A DNA stretch of 64,000 bases from CAVQMB01 sp963713445 (GTDB lineage: Bacteria > Pseudomonadota > Gammaproteobacteria > Competibacterales > Competibacteraceae), in the NCBI GenBank assembly GCA_963713445.1, contig CAVQMB010000015.1:62001-126000 (forward strand), read 5' to 3'. Of this stretch, positions 26,610 to 34,967 are shown one piece after another. The first letter of the stretch is position 1. Every line of letters begins with the position of its first letter. The notes under the pieces were generated by a model that saw only the letters and a program-made list of their open reading frames with translations, was not told the DNA's origin and made no database searches. A program made the translations under genes and the position numbers.

Positions 26610-27644
26610 TCAACGGGCGACATGAATCTCCGCATTGAGCCGCAAATCGCCGGCGTCCTGCAGCGGCGGTCCGCTGGCAGCCCAGGTTGTCCAGCCGAGT
26701 TGGCCAGCTTCACCCAGTTGCAATGGTGGAATTTCTTCCTTTTTCAGAATCAGTTGCAGATCCCAGTTCAAGCCGTCGTCGATGTAGCTGCGTACCATGG
26801 CGACCAGCCGCCACAGACTGTCGCCACCCGGTAACAGCCGGCGGTAGTCGCTGTAACCCAGCGGCCCGGCGACGATGCGAAACTTGTGCTGGCAATCCCA
26901 TACCCGTGACCCGATGACCGTGGTCAGACCCAGGGCGCCGGTTTCGGGCGAGGCACCCAATCGGGTCATACTGTCTTCACTGAGCGTCAGCCAGTGGCCC
27001 ACCAACTGTTCGATAGTGATCGGAACCCCAAAGTACTCGGCCAGCATCGCGCGCAATCCTTCAGCGTGGCGGGTCGGCCCCGCCAGTAAGCCGGCGTAGT
27101 GCAGCCGCGCCAGGTCCGGCAGGGCGTCCCGGTTGCGTAGACTGGGATCACCAAGACCAAAAGTGGCACCAAGAAATTCGGCGAAGTGGTCCTGCTCCGG
27201 GCGGTCATGACTCACCGCGGGCCGGCTTTCCGCCCAGGCCCGGTAGAACAGAATCAGCAACCGGTGATGAAAGAGGTCGGCAAAACGGCTGAAGGTGGCA
27301 TCGTCATGGTTGTAAATCCGGTCGTGGGCGAATTCCGTCAGATGCAGCGGTAGCGCGCCATTGGGTCCAAACAAACCGAAGAAGTACACTGCCATCCGTG
27401 GCGGTTGGTCATGGCCGCCTGTATCGAAATCCGATAGCGTCGATGGTGCGAACTGGAGCGACGGTGTCTGCCCCAGGCGGATCGGTTCGTCTGCAGGCCG
27501 TTTGCCCGTGCCCAGTCGCGGCTGGTCGGGGAAAGCAGCCTCTAACCGGCGCAAGGCCTGGAAGAAGTCGTAGCGGTACGGGGCTTCAGCCAGTGCCTGA
27601 AGCAGCGCTACAGGATCGGCCGCAGTCCGCTGCGTACCGGCCAT
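26610..27644 (-). CDS. tssG: T6SS baseplate protein TssG
   Basis: Wedge component of the T6SS baseplate (ImpH/VasB family), forming the TssK-F-G-E subunits. The 344-residue product begins with the family signature APYRYDFFQALRRLEAAFPDQPRLG and has PLHLTEFAHDR and AEYFGVPITIEQLVGHW, followed by GSRVWDCQHKFRIVAGPLGYSDYRRLLPGG, where TssG proteins are most conserved. The ATG at 27644 lies within the end of tssF (37-base overlap) and has GGGGAG eight bases upstream, so translation is probably coupled. Confidence 0.95.
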   Translation of the reverse strand: MAGTQRTAADPVALLQALAEAPYRYDFFQALRRLEAAFPDQPRLGTGKRPADEPIRLGQTPSLQFAPSTLSDFDTGGHDQPPRMAVYFFGLFGPNGALPLHLTEFAHDRIYNHDDATFSRFADLFHHRLLILFYRAWAESRPAVSHDRPEQDHFAEFLGATFGLGDPSLRNRDALPDLARLHYAGLLAGPTRHAEGLRAMLAEYFGVPITIEQLVGHWLTLSEDSMTRLGASPETGALGLTTVIGSRVWDCQHKFRIVAGPLGYSDYRRLLPGGDSLWRLVAMVRSYIDDGLNWDLQLILKKEEIPPLQLGEAGQLGWTTWAASGPPLQDAGDLRLNAEIHVAR

Positions 27645-29488
27645 CGCATGATCTCCCCGCGGCTCTCGCTGCGTATCAGAGTCTGGGTGAAGGTATTGAT
27701 CGAAACGTAACGCGCGAAGAACCGCTCAAGCACTGCGCCCAGCAGGAATGCGCCGCTGCCCTCGAATGCCGTCTCGTCCATATCTAGTGTGATTTCAAGC
27801 CCGCGCCCGAAAGCGATCGGCCCGGCTACCGGCAGCCGGCGGGTGACCGGTTGTGCGCTGATGGAGCGCACGCCATCCTCGATCAGCTTGGTGATGGCGC
27901 TGTTGCCTGCCGGGCTGTACAGCTTGAGTAATTGCCGCAGGGCCGCCGCGCCCTGATGGCTGTCGCTATCGGCCAGGCTCAGATAGTTAAGGGTCAGGTG
28001 ACTGATCAGCTTCCAGGCAATATCGCGCTCAGCGATTGATGGTCGTGGCCGGGTCGGTCCGGAAAGGCAACGTACTGACGTGACAGGGACACCGGTTTCG
28101 ACGGTGAAATCGGTGGTACCCTGGCCGAGTGGCATATGGAGCGGGAGATCGCGGTTGGTGCACAGTGCGGCCAGTGACAACTGGCGGAGCCTGCTACTGT
28201 AAGGGGCCTGGCTGGCATCCACCAGGTTGACGAAGACTTCGCCACCGATATAGCTGGAGCGGGGACCGTGGCGGCGCTGTCCCGATGATATCTGGCGCGG
28301 CTCCCGCCGCACTATGTAATAGGCCTGGTGACCGCGCTGGATGCCCAGATCGGTCGCCGCATAAAACGGCTCGAATTCCTGTTCATCATCGACTGTGACA
28401 CCGTGACCGGTGGCGCGCGTCACGCTGTACACCTCGAAGTCGAGCGGCCGGGTGCGATCCACCACCACATGGTGTTCGGGAAAGCGCTCGCTGAGATTGA
28501 TCCGGTCGGCCCGCTTGGGGAAAAGATTGATGGCTGGGGTGCAAAACAGAGCGAGATTGGACCCATCAAGGCCCTGCTCCAGCAGCGGATCACTGGCGTT
28601 TAGCGGGATTACCAGGTCGATTTCGCGTCCTTGGCAGCGCTGCAGGGCTACGCCCAAATCGCCCAGTTCGGTGAACAGGAAGCGCTGCGGAAAGGCAAAG
28701 TATTCGGCTAACAGACGGTAACCTTGGAATGACTGACTGGTATAGGGCAGCAGGGCTTCATCAGCTTCGAAGCCGCGTTGACGGATGGTTGATCGGGGTA
28801 ACCGGAGTTGCCAGCTGGCCGGGCGCTCCGCCGGTAGGGCCACCACACCCAGGCTGTTGCCGTGCAACTGTTCGTAGAGGCGCATCGGCAGGGCGTCCGG
28901 GCCGCGGAGATGGAGCACCAGTTGATGCAATGGCAGTTCCTGCAGCGTGATTTCGCCAACAGTTTTCAGGCGCAGCCGGATGCCGCTCCGCAGTCCGTCG
29001 ATCGGGTCGATACCGAGAGCTGTGACCGCCGCCGCTGTGCCCAGGTATTCGACCTCGCTGATGGCCAGCGGCCACAGCTGCACCGGATGGGCGGTACGGT
29101 AGATGCAAGGCGTCTGATCGCCACTGCCCAGAATGCTGCGCAATACCGTATGGCGTGCTACTTGGGGGCCGTCGGCCAGGCTCACTTCGCCGAAATCGGG
29201 TTGGAACTGGACCACTGCCATGGATGGCGTAGGGGCGAGGTAATGCGGGAACACGCATTCCAGCAAATGCTGGGTGAAGCGGGGGAACTCGGCGTCGACT
29301 TTGAGCTGAACGCGTGCGGCGAGGAAGGCCACACCCTCCAGTAGCCGTTCCACGTAAGGATCCGTCACCTCCAGCTGTTCCATGCCGAGTCGCCCGGCGA
29401 TCTTGGGGAAAGCTTCGGCGAACTCGGCACCCATTTCCCGCAGGTGGCGCAGTTCCTCGTTGTAATAGCGCAGCAGGCGGGGATCCAC
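27608..29488 (-). CDS. tssF: T6SS baseplate protein TssF
   Basis: Baseplate wedge protein (ImpG/VasA family) that binds TssG two to one. The 626-residue product starts MDPRLLRYYNEELRHLREMGAEFAEAFPKIAGRLGM, the invariant TssF opening, followed by DPYVERLLEGVAFLAARVQLKVDAEFPRFTQHLLE. The central region includes LFCTPAINLFPKRADRI and the C-terminal part ends with LFARYVSINTFTQTLIRS-type sequence. Length is normal. It lies 11 bases after tssE and overlaps tssG. Confidence 0.96.
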   Translation of the reverse strand: MDPRLLRYYNEELRHLREMGAEFAEAFPKIAGRLGMEQLEVTDPYVERLLEGVAFLAARVQLKVDAEFPRFTQHLLECVFPHYLAPTPSMAVVQFQPDFGEVSLADGPQVARHTVLRSILGSGDQTPCIYRTAHPVQLWPLAISEVEYLGTAAAVTALGIDPIDGLRSGIRLRLKTVGEITLQELPLHQLVLHLRGPDALPMRLYEQLHGNSLGVVALPAERPASWQLRLPRSTIRQRGFEADEALLPYTSQSFQGYRLLAEYFAFPQRFLFTELGDLGVALQRCQGREIDLVIPLNASDPLLEQGLDGSNLALFCTPAINLFPKRADRINLSERFPEHHVVVDRTRPLDFEVYSVTRATGHGVTVDDEQEFEPFYAATDLGIQRGHQAYYIVRREPRQISSGQRRHGPRSSYIGGEVFVNLVDASQAPYSSRLRQLSLAALCTNRDLPLHMPLGQGTTDFTVETGVPVTSVRCLSGPTRPRPSIAERDIAWKLISHLTLNYLSLADSDSHQGAAALRQLLKLYSPAGNSAITKLIEDGVRSISAQPVTRRLPVAGPIAFGRGLEITLDMDETAFEGSGAFLLGAVLERFFARYVSINTFTQTLIRSESRGEIMRWPVRSGLRPIL

Positions 29489-29499
29489 GGCTGCAGACC

Positions 29500-30009
29500 T
29501 TAGCGCGGACCCGAGCCTTCGGTAATGCTTACCATACCCAGGTCGAGATCCATCTCAGTCTTCAGATAGAGCTGTTCCGGCAGGGGCTGTGCCCACAACT
29601 CGCCAATAATCTCGAATGTCAGGGCGTTGTGGCTCATGTCCTCATCGTTGGCGGTCACGTGGATTTCAAGACTGTTGGCCAGGATCCGTGGCTCGAAAGT
29701 AAGCACTGCTTGACGAACTTGGCGCTCGAGATCAAGTGGCAGCGAGTTGGCCACGATATGCCCCGACATTTCCGGTAATCCGAAGTTGAGCACGGAACTC
29801 GCTACCTCCGGATAGTTTTCAAGGTCCTGGACCACTCCCAAATTCGTGGTGTTGAATAGCCATGCCAGATCCCGGCGCACTGATTCCCGCAACTGACGTA
29901 GTCCGAGTACTCGCTTGTCGCGCGATTCCTGCTGCTGCTCGGGTTCATCGTCAGTGAGCCGGTCCAGCAGTGACGGCTGAAGTCGTTCCTGTGGTGTGAG
30001 CTCAGCCAT
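29500..30009 (-). CDS. tssE: T6SS baseplate protein TssE (gp25-like)
   Basis: Homologue of phage T4 gp25, which starts sheath polymerisation at the baseplate. The 169-residue product has LQPSLLDRLTDDEP near the start, then LRESVRRDLAWLFNTTNLG, where the conserved Arg-Asp-Leu-x-x-Leu-Phe-Asn pattern of the family is visible, and VASSVLNFGLPEMSG. The C-terminal segment FEPRILANSLEIHVTANDED is typical. The start overlaps the end of tagJ by eight bases. Confidence 0.94.
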   Translation of the reverse strand: MAELTPQERLQPSLLDRLTDDEPEQQQESRDKRVLGLRQLRESVRRDLAWLFNTTNLGVVQDLENYPEVASSVLNFGLPEMSGHIVANSLPLDLERQVRQAVLTFEPRILANSLEIHVTANDEDMSHNALTFEIIGELWAQPLPEQLYLKTEMDLDLGMVSITEGSGPR

Positions 30010-30817
30010 CGGTTGGTGCCGTTTCCATCAACGTATCCAGTACGATGGAGCGCGTATCCAGCAGGGCATAATCCGCGTCATCGGTGGCCAGCAACCGCTG
30101 CCCCAGACCGATTTGCAGATCATCGCCAATATCGTGCCATTCCGTTTTGCGTGCCAGTTTCAGAGCGCTGTCATCATGCTGTTCGGTGGCCGGATAACGG
30201 GTCGGGATCAAACCTACCGTTGCGCCACCGTTGGCCCAGGTGAACTGGGCGGCCGTCCAGACCATATCGCGTAGGTCGCTGGGTGCCTCCAGCTCGATTC
30301 GGTGGATGTTATGAAACGGTATCCAGTAGTAGCGGCCGTTAACAATGGCTTCAAGTACCGGCCCAAGCCGAGGGTCGGCATCGGCCAGCCATTGGAACGG
30401 GCGTCCATCGATGGTGCCACTGGTCGTGGGAGCGGTTTCCAGCGCTTGAGCGCGCAGATCGCCGGCTTGCGCGTAGTCGCCGCTGGCAAACGGTTGCTGG
30501 GCCTGAATGAGCAGTGCCAGCCACTGTTCCGGTTCGCCGAACACCAGAGGGGAGCGCTGTCCCGAAAATACCTGGGCACGCAATTGCTCGCACTGCAGGG
30601 CTTCGCGATACGTTTGCACCATTGGCAACGTGCTGGAATCCAGCTCACCGGCTACGTTGAGCTGATTCAATGCCCGCTCCCACTGACCGAGCACCGCTAG
30701 GAGCTGAAACAGGAACACTCGCAACTTGGCATCAGCCGGTCGTTGTCGCACCTGTTGCTGCAGCTCGCTGAGGGCGCGATCCAGCTGGCCTTGCTGCAGA
30801 CTTTGCTCGGCACTCAT
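30002..30817 (-). CDS. tagJ: T6SS accessory protein TagJ (ImpE/SciE family)
   Basis: Accessory protein of HSI-I-type systems; P. aeruginosa TagJ1 binds the sheath protein TssB1 and modulates ClpV access. The 271-residue product opens with a TPR-like helical part (SLQQGQLDRALSELQQQVRQRPADAKLRVFLFQLLAVLGQWERALNQL) followed by the ImpE domain: DADPRLGPVLEAIVNGRYYWIPFHNIHRIELEAPSDLRDMVWTAAQFTWANGG. Its presence between hcp and tssE supports the HSI-I class. A strong hairpin separates it from hcp, so it and the downstream genes may be made at lower level than Hcp. Confidence 0.93.
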   Translation of the reverse strand: MSAEQSLQQGQLDRALSELQQQVRQRPADAKLRVFLFQLLAVLGQWERALNQLNVAGELDSSTLPMVQTYREALQCEQLRAQVFSGQRSPLVFGEPEQWLALLIQAQQPFASGDYAQAGDLRAQALETAPTTSGTIDGRPFQWLADADPRLGPVLEAIVNGRYYWIPFHNIHRIELEAPSDLRDMVWTAAQFTWANGGATVGLIPTRYPATEQHDDSALKLARKTEWHDIGDDLQIGLGQRLLATDDADYALLDTRSIVLDTLMETAPTDG

Positions 30818-30848
30818 TGGGTGCTGTCCTCGTTAGAGTGGCAATAAA

Positions 30849-30874
30849 CCGTGCCCGGCTTTCACCGGGCACGG
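30849..30874 (-). terminator. hairpin between hcp and tagJ, partial terminator
   Basis: Perfect 10-bp stem CCGTGCCCGG/CCGGGCACGG with a 6-base loop, 14 bases past the hcp stop on the minus strand and followed by TTTATT. It should end or protect most hcp transcripts while letting some read into tagJ. Confidence 0.75.
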
Positions 30875-30888
30875 TGCTGGTTGTTGCA

Positions 30889-31371
30889 TTACTGCTCGAC
30901 GTTTTCGGCGATATTCCAACCGAACTCCGGCTTGTCGCCCTCACTACCTTCCTTGGTCTGCTCGACGTACTTATATTTAAAGGTACGGAAATTCAGCGTG
31001 ACATTCTCGGTCAGCCGGTCCTCGCCGCCCGAACCACCGCTGGAAAGCGCGGTAACGTATACCTCCGTCATATCGATGATGATGTATTCGAGTGGGGTAC
31101 CGCCGGCCTTGCGCACGGTCAGGGTTCCCTTGCTGAAGTGCGATCCCTCGCAGGCCGATTTCATCAGGGTGGGCGTCGATTTGTCGATGTATTTGGTGAC
31201 GGAGATATCCTGTACATTGACCTTGCCTGAACCGGCACCGCCGCCAATATGCGCACTGCCGGAATTGCTCATGCCCCAGCTCCAGGCCAGTACGTCGATC
31301 TGATCTTTGTGCTTGCTGTCCTGGGCCTCGCCCTTGACGCCATCGATATCCAGAAACATGTCAACAGCCAT
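30889..31371 (-). CDS. hcp: T6SS tube protein Hcp (TssD)
   Basis: Hexamer-forming inner tube protein and effector chaperone, secreted by the system. The 160-residue product starts MAVDMFLDIDGVKGEAQDSKHKDQIDVLAWSWGMSNSG, as in Hcp1, and contains VNVQDISVTKYIDKSTPTLMKSACEGSHFSKGTLTVRKAGG and ITEVYVTAL-type strands ending in LNFRTFKYKYVEQ. No signal peptide, as expected. The ribosome site AAGGAG is strong. It has its own sigma-54-type promoter within the preceding gap and a hairpin terminator after it, which fits a need for much more Hcp than other components. Confidence 0.97.
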   Translation of the reverse strand: MAVDMFLDIDGVKGEAQDSKHKDQIDVLAWSWGMSNSGSAHIGGGAGSGKVNVQDISVTKYIDKSTPTLMKSACEGSHFSKGTLTVRKAGGTPLEYIIIDMTEVYVTALSSGGSGGEDRLTENVTLNFRTFKYKYVEQTKEGSEGDKPEFGWNIAENVEQ

Positions 31372-31400
31372 GGTGCCTCTCCTTACATTCGTATCGGTAT

Positions 31401-31418
31401 CACAGAGTCAGCTCTGTG
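31401..31418 (-). promoter_or_regulatory. 5' leader hairpin of hcp
   Basis: Inverted repeat CACAGAG-N4-CTCTGTG, a perfect 7-bp stem with a 4-base loop. It begins at the predicted transcription start of the sigma-54 promoter, so the mRNA would open with this stem-loop, a form that can protect 5' ends from decay. Alternatively it is a protein-binding site. Confidence 0.45.
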
Positions 31419-31428
31419 CATGTGCTAA

Positions 31429-31444
31429 AGCATTGTTCGTGCCA
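31429..31444 (-). promoter_or_regulatory. sigma-54 (RpoN) promoter of hcp
   Basis: Minus strand reads TGGCACG-AACA-ATGCT, matching the consensus TGGCACG-N4-TTGCW at all but one defined position, with the invariant GG and GC correctly spaced. Predicted start is near 31418, 47 bases before the hcp ATG. No enhancer-binding activator (VasH type) is encoded in the window, so it would have to act from elsewhere. Confidence 0.75.
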
Positions 31445-31559
31445 AAATCAAACTCCTTGAAACGCCTCGTAGTATGCCCAGCTCCGCAGCTCGGCCCGCC
31501 CTGACCGGGGTGGGCCAATTCGGGCCAGTGGGCTCATTACGGTCCGGTTGGAGGTGTTG

Positions 31560-33059
31560 TTAGCCGCCCCTGGCCGACGGCAGCCTGGACACCAAACGCA
31601 GCGACACCGTCAGGCCTTCCAGCTGATAGTGCGGCCGCAAATAGAACTTGGAGGTGTAGTAGCCGGGATTGCCTTCTACTTCCTCCACCACTACCTCGGC
31701 ACCGGCTAGAGGTTTGCGCGCTTTCTGGATTTCGCTGGATGTGGCGGGGTTGGCATCCACGTAGTTCTTGATCCAACCCTGGAGCCACTTCTGCATATCC
31801 TCACGTTCCTTGAATGACCCGATCTTGTCGCGCACGATACACTTCAGGTAATGGGCGAAGCGGCAGGTAGCGAACAGATACGGCAAGCGCGCGGCCAGAT
31901 TGGCGTTGGCGGTGGCGTCCGGGTCATCGTATTCCGCGGGTTTCTGCAGTGACTGGGCACCGATGAATGCGGCGAAATCGGAATTCTTCTTGTGGATGAG
32001 CGGCATGAAGCCGTTCTTGGCAAGCTCCGCCTCGCGCCGGTCGGTGATGGCGATTTCGGTCGGGCATTTCATATCGACCCCGCCATCATCGGTTGGGAAG
32101 GTATGGGTCGGCAGGCCTTCGACAGCACCGCCGGATTCGATACCGCGGATGCGGGTGCACCAACCGTAGAGCTTGAACGCCCGGTTGATGTTGACCGCCA
32201 TGGCATAGGCCGAGTTGCACCAGGAATATTTGTTATGGTCGGCGCCGTCGGTGTCTTCCTCGAAGTCGAACTCGTCGACCGGGTCGGTTTTGGCGCCATA
32301 CGGTAGCCTGCCCAGGAAGCGCGGCATGGCGAGGCCGATATAGCGTGCGTCCTCGGACTCGCGCAGGCTGCGCCAGGCGGCGTATTCCGGGGTCAGGAAG
32401 ATCTTGCTCAGGTCACGCGGGTTGGATAGTTCCTGCCATGAGTCCATACCCATTGCGGTGGGCGAGGCGGCGGCAAGGAACGGGGTATGGCCGGCGGCCG
32501 AAATCTTGGCCATTTCACCCAGCAGCTCGACGTCCGGCGGACTGTGATCGAAGTAATAATCGCCCACCAGACAGCCGTACGGTTCGCCACCGAAGGTGCC
32601 GAATTCTTCCTCGTAGATTTTCTTGAAGATCGGACTTTGATCCCATGAGACGCCTTTGTAGCGCTTAACGGTCTTATGCAGATCCTTCTTCGAGATGTTG
32701 AGCACCTTTATCTTCAGCATCTCGTCGGTTTCGGTGTTGTTGATAAGATAGCTCAGCCCGTGCCACGCACCTTCCAGTTGCTGGAAATCCGGATGGTGCA
32801 GAATCTGGTTGATCTGCTCGCTCAACTTCTCGTCAAGCGCTGCGATCATGGACTCGATGGTCTTGAGGGCGTCGCTGGACACCAAGTCAACACTGGTTAG
32901 GGCCTGTTCGGCCAGGGTTTTGACGGCTGACTCCACGGCTTCCTTGGCGGCGTCGGATTTGGGCCGGAACTCCTTCTGAAGCAAGCTGGCAAAATCGCCC
33001 GCTTCCAGGGTTTGTTGGGTGCCGCCTTGAGCCTGGGATTCGGTGCTTGCGTCGGACAT
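31560..33059 (-). CDS. tssC: T6SS sheath large subunit TssC (VipB)
   Basis: Forms the contractile sheath with TssB. The 499-residue product has the family blocks FQQLEGAWHGLSYLINNTET, LGEMAKISAAGHTPFLAAASPTAMGMDSWQEL, YIGLAMPRFLGRLPYG and KCIVRDKIGSFKEREDMQKWLQGWIKNYVD, and ends with the handshake strand region YYTSKFYLRPHYQLEGLTVSLRLVSRLP. Start codons GTG and ATG are adjacent (33062 and 33059); AGAGGAG lies upstream and I use the ATG. It follows tssB after six bases. About 190 bases separate it from hcp. Confidence 0.97.
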   Translation of the reverse strand: MSDASTESQAQGGTQQTLEAGDFASLLQKEFRPKSDAAKEAVESAVKTLAEQALTSVDLVSSDALKTIESMIAALDEKLSEQINQILHHPDFQQLEGAWHGLSYLINNTETDEMLKIKVLNISKKDLHKTVKRYKGVSWDQSPIFKKIYEEEFGTFGGEPYGCLVGDYYFDHSPPDVELLGEMAKISAAGHTPFLAAASPTAMGMDSWQELSNPRDLSKIFLTPEYAAWRSLRESEDARYIGLAMPRFLGRLPYGAKTDPVDEFDFEEDTDGADHNKYSWCNSAYAMAVNINRAFKLYGWCTRIRGIESGGAVEGLPTHTFPTDDGGVDMKCPTEIAITDRREAELAKNGFMPLIHKKNSDFAAFIGAQSLQKPAEYDDPDATANANLAARLPYLFATCRFAHYLKCIVRDKIGSFKEREDMQKWLQGWIKNYVDANPATSSEIQKARKPLAGAEVVVEEVEGNPGYYTSKFYLRPHYQLEGLTVSLRLVSRLPSARGG

Positions 33060-33065
33060 CACTGG

Positions 33066-33596
33066 TCACTCCTCTGGCTTGCCTTCAGACGGATCCTCAC
33101 CGCCCCCAGCCTTAGGGGCCGAGGCCAGCGCCTGGAGCAGGGTGGGGTCCTGCAGAACCTTGTTGATAAGATCCTCGGCACCGGCCTTGCCGTCCATATA
33201 GGTCATCAGATTGGACAGCTGACTGCGCGCCTCCAGTAGCTTGCGCAGCGGTTCCACTTTGCGTGCCACCGCGGCCGGTGAGAAGTCGTCCATGCTTTCG
33301 AATGTCAGGTCGACACTGAGCTCACCCTCGCCGGTCAGGGTATTCGGTACCCGGAACGCAGCGCGTGGCTTCATCGCCTTCATGCGGTCATCGAAGTTGT
33401 CAACATCGATTTCCAGGAATTTTCGATCGGCGACCGATGCCAGCGGGTCGGCCGGTTTGCCGGAAAGATCCGCCATTACGCCCATTACGAACGGTAGTTG
33501 GACCTTCTTCTCGGCGCCGTATACCTCGACATCGTACTCAATCTGCACACGTGGTGCGCGATTGCGGGCAATGAATTTTTGACTGCTTTGAGCCAT
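33066..33596 (-). CDS. tssB: T6SS sheath small subunit TssB (VipA)
   Basis: Sheath protein that pairs with TssC and carries the ClpV-binding or TagJ-binding N-terminal helix. The 176-residue product has SSQKFIARNRAPRVQIEYDVEVYGAEKKVQLPFVMGVMADLSG at the start and RKFLEIDVDNFDDRMKAMKPRAAFRVPNTLTGEGELSVDLTFESMDDFSP, then a C-terminal helical part (LRKLLEARSQLSNLMTYMDGKAGAEDLI). The start is strongly supported by family alignment. It is 58 bases after tssA and six before tssC. Confidence 0.97.
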   Translation of the reverse strand: MAQSSQKFIARNRAPRVQIEYDVEVYGAEKKVQLPFVMGVMADLSGKPADPLASVADRKFLEIDVDNFDDRMKAMKPRAAFRVPNTLTGEGELSVDLTFESMDDFSPAAVARKVEPLRKLLEARSQLSNLMTYMDGKAGAEDLINKVLQDPTLLQALASAPKAGGGEDPSEGKPEE

Positions 33597-33654
33597 GGGT
33601 GAATCCTCTCACGGTGGTGACGACGAATGGGCGGGATAGTACGGTTACCATAGG

Positions 33655-34707
33655 TTATTCACCGGAATCCGCTGATTGACCTCGCAGCGCCTCCCCCTGG
33701 GCCACGGCATCCGGTGCCACGTCCCGCAGAATAGCCAGAAAATCCATGTTTACCAGGCGCTTGGCACGCAACAACAGTAACGGGACTGGGCTGGTGGGTT
33801 CGAAACGGCTGTAGTACGCGCAGATCTTGTCAAGCAGTTCGACAATATCCTCGCGGTTGCGAATCGTTCCCTGGACTGGCCCGATGCCCGTGGTCGCCGC
33901 GGCCGGTGTGGCAGCGGAAGCCGTTGCGTTGGTTTCCGCCGGGGCGTTGTCCACGCTGGCGGTGGTTTGCACCCCGCGCGCGGTCAGCTGTTCGCCAAGG
34001 ATGCGATGGCACCCGCTCAGTTCATTGCTTAGTTCGCTCAGGTCAGGTGCCTGACTGGCGCCCAAGCGCTCGGTCAGCAGGTTCTCGATGGCGCGGACAC
34101 TGTTGGCGGCTGCCGCCAGGGCGTCGGCATCGGCCTGCAGGCTGTCCAGGTCGGCGTCGAGAAAAGCCGCGTTAATTGCGGCCAGTTTTGGCTGTTCATC
34201 TTCAGGAAGGTTGACGCTGGTCTTGCCGGTGGCAATCTCTACATCACGCAGATTGAATCGCCCGACCCGCGGCGAACTGACCAGTGGTACTGAGCGTACG
34301 CTGTGCAGCGTACCGGCGGGATGGCAGAGCGCGACGATCGCATTGACGCGCACTGTGGGATCGCCGTCATCGGGGTCAAGTCGCGGGTGTACCTGATCCC
34401 AGTAGTCCGTGAGCAGTTGTTGCATCAGGGCCAGGCTGGCGGCGAATGCCGGCCAGCCGTCGAGCTCCAGCACCGCGTTACTGAGTGCCGCCACAACCCG
34501 CAGATCCTTGCTGCGCTCCAACAGCTGCAGTGCCAGCGTCCTGACCTGTTTCCAGTTTGGTGGTTCGGCGTCGCTGAACTGGGTTTCAGCTTTGCCCTCG
34601 GCTGCTCGCTCGAGATCCTGGAAAACAGGATCATATTCCAGATTGGGACCGCAGGGATCATCCACTCCTACGGGCCGGCCCAACGCTACAATGTCGATAT
34701 CGACCAT
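33655..34707 (-). CDS. tssA: T6SS baseplate/cap protein TssA
   Basis: TssA coordinates baseplate docking and tail elongation. The 350-residue product has the ImpA N-terminal domain: RPVGVDDPCGPNLEYDPVFQDLERAAEGKAETQF, then PNWKQVRTLALQLLERSKDLRVVAALSNAVLELDGW. A low-complexity Ala/Thr linker (residues about 255-285) leads to a C-terminal part with IRNREDIVELLDKICAYYSRFEPTSPVPLLLLRAKRLVNMDFLAILRDV, resembling the short TssA1-type C-terminus. It is the first gene of the leftward operon and divergent from tagH. Confidence 0.95.
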   Translation of the reverse strand: MVDIDIVALGRPVGVDDPCGPNLEYDPVFQDLERAAEGKAETQFSDAEPPNWKQVRTLALQLLERSKDLRVVAALSNAVLELDGWPAFAASLALMQQLLTDYWDQVHPRLDPDDGDPTVRVNAIVALCHPAGTLHSVRSVPLVSSPRVGRFNLRDVEIATGKTSVNLPEDEQPKLAAINAAFLDADLDSLQADADALAAAANSVRAIENLLTERLGASQAPDLSELSNELSGCHRILGEQLTARGVQTTASVDNAPAETNATASAATPAAATTGIGPVQGTIRNREDIVELLDKICAYYSRFEPTSPVPLLLLRAKRLVNMDFLAILRDVAPDAVAQGEALRGQSADSGE

Positions 34708-34967
34708 GATATCCCCAAGCGCACTGTAAAGTTGATGTTATTGGTTGTTGTCGTGCTGGATTGCCGACGGTGGTTAGCGTCCCGCCTAAACGCTTTTATA
34801 CTTAGTCAAAATTGCGGATTTGTAAACTGTCGAAATGTTAAAGTCTGTACCGATTATGCGACACGTCGCCGCTCCAAGCACGGCTTGACTATATTATTCT
34901 AGTATTAATTGAGGCTGGTGCATGCGTGTCGCCGGGACTAACCCGATAAGTGTTTGAATGTGGACTT
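34708..34967. promoter_or_regulatory. divergent promoter region of the two T6SS operons
   Basis: This 260-bp gap is visibly AT-richer than its surroundings, especially 34790-34920, and separates the tssA and tagH starts, so both operons must begin here. TTGACT (34884-34889) and TATTAT are present but not at standard spacing, and no sigma-54 site is seen. I therefore mark the region and no single promoter. Confidence 0.5.

Noticed and set aside
31493..31516. GGCCCGCC/GGTGGGCC hairpin between tssC and hcp as a terminator
   Set aside because: It contains a mismatch or wobble pair and has no T-run on the operon strand; at most a weak pause.
34825..34838. AACTGTCGAAATGT occurs here and again at 44109-44122, just after pppA, flanking the rightward T6SS operon
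   Set aside because: A 14-base match is expected several times by chance in 64 kb, and neither copy sits in a recognisable site.
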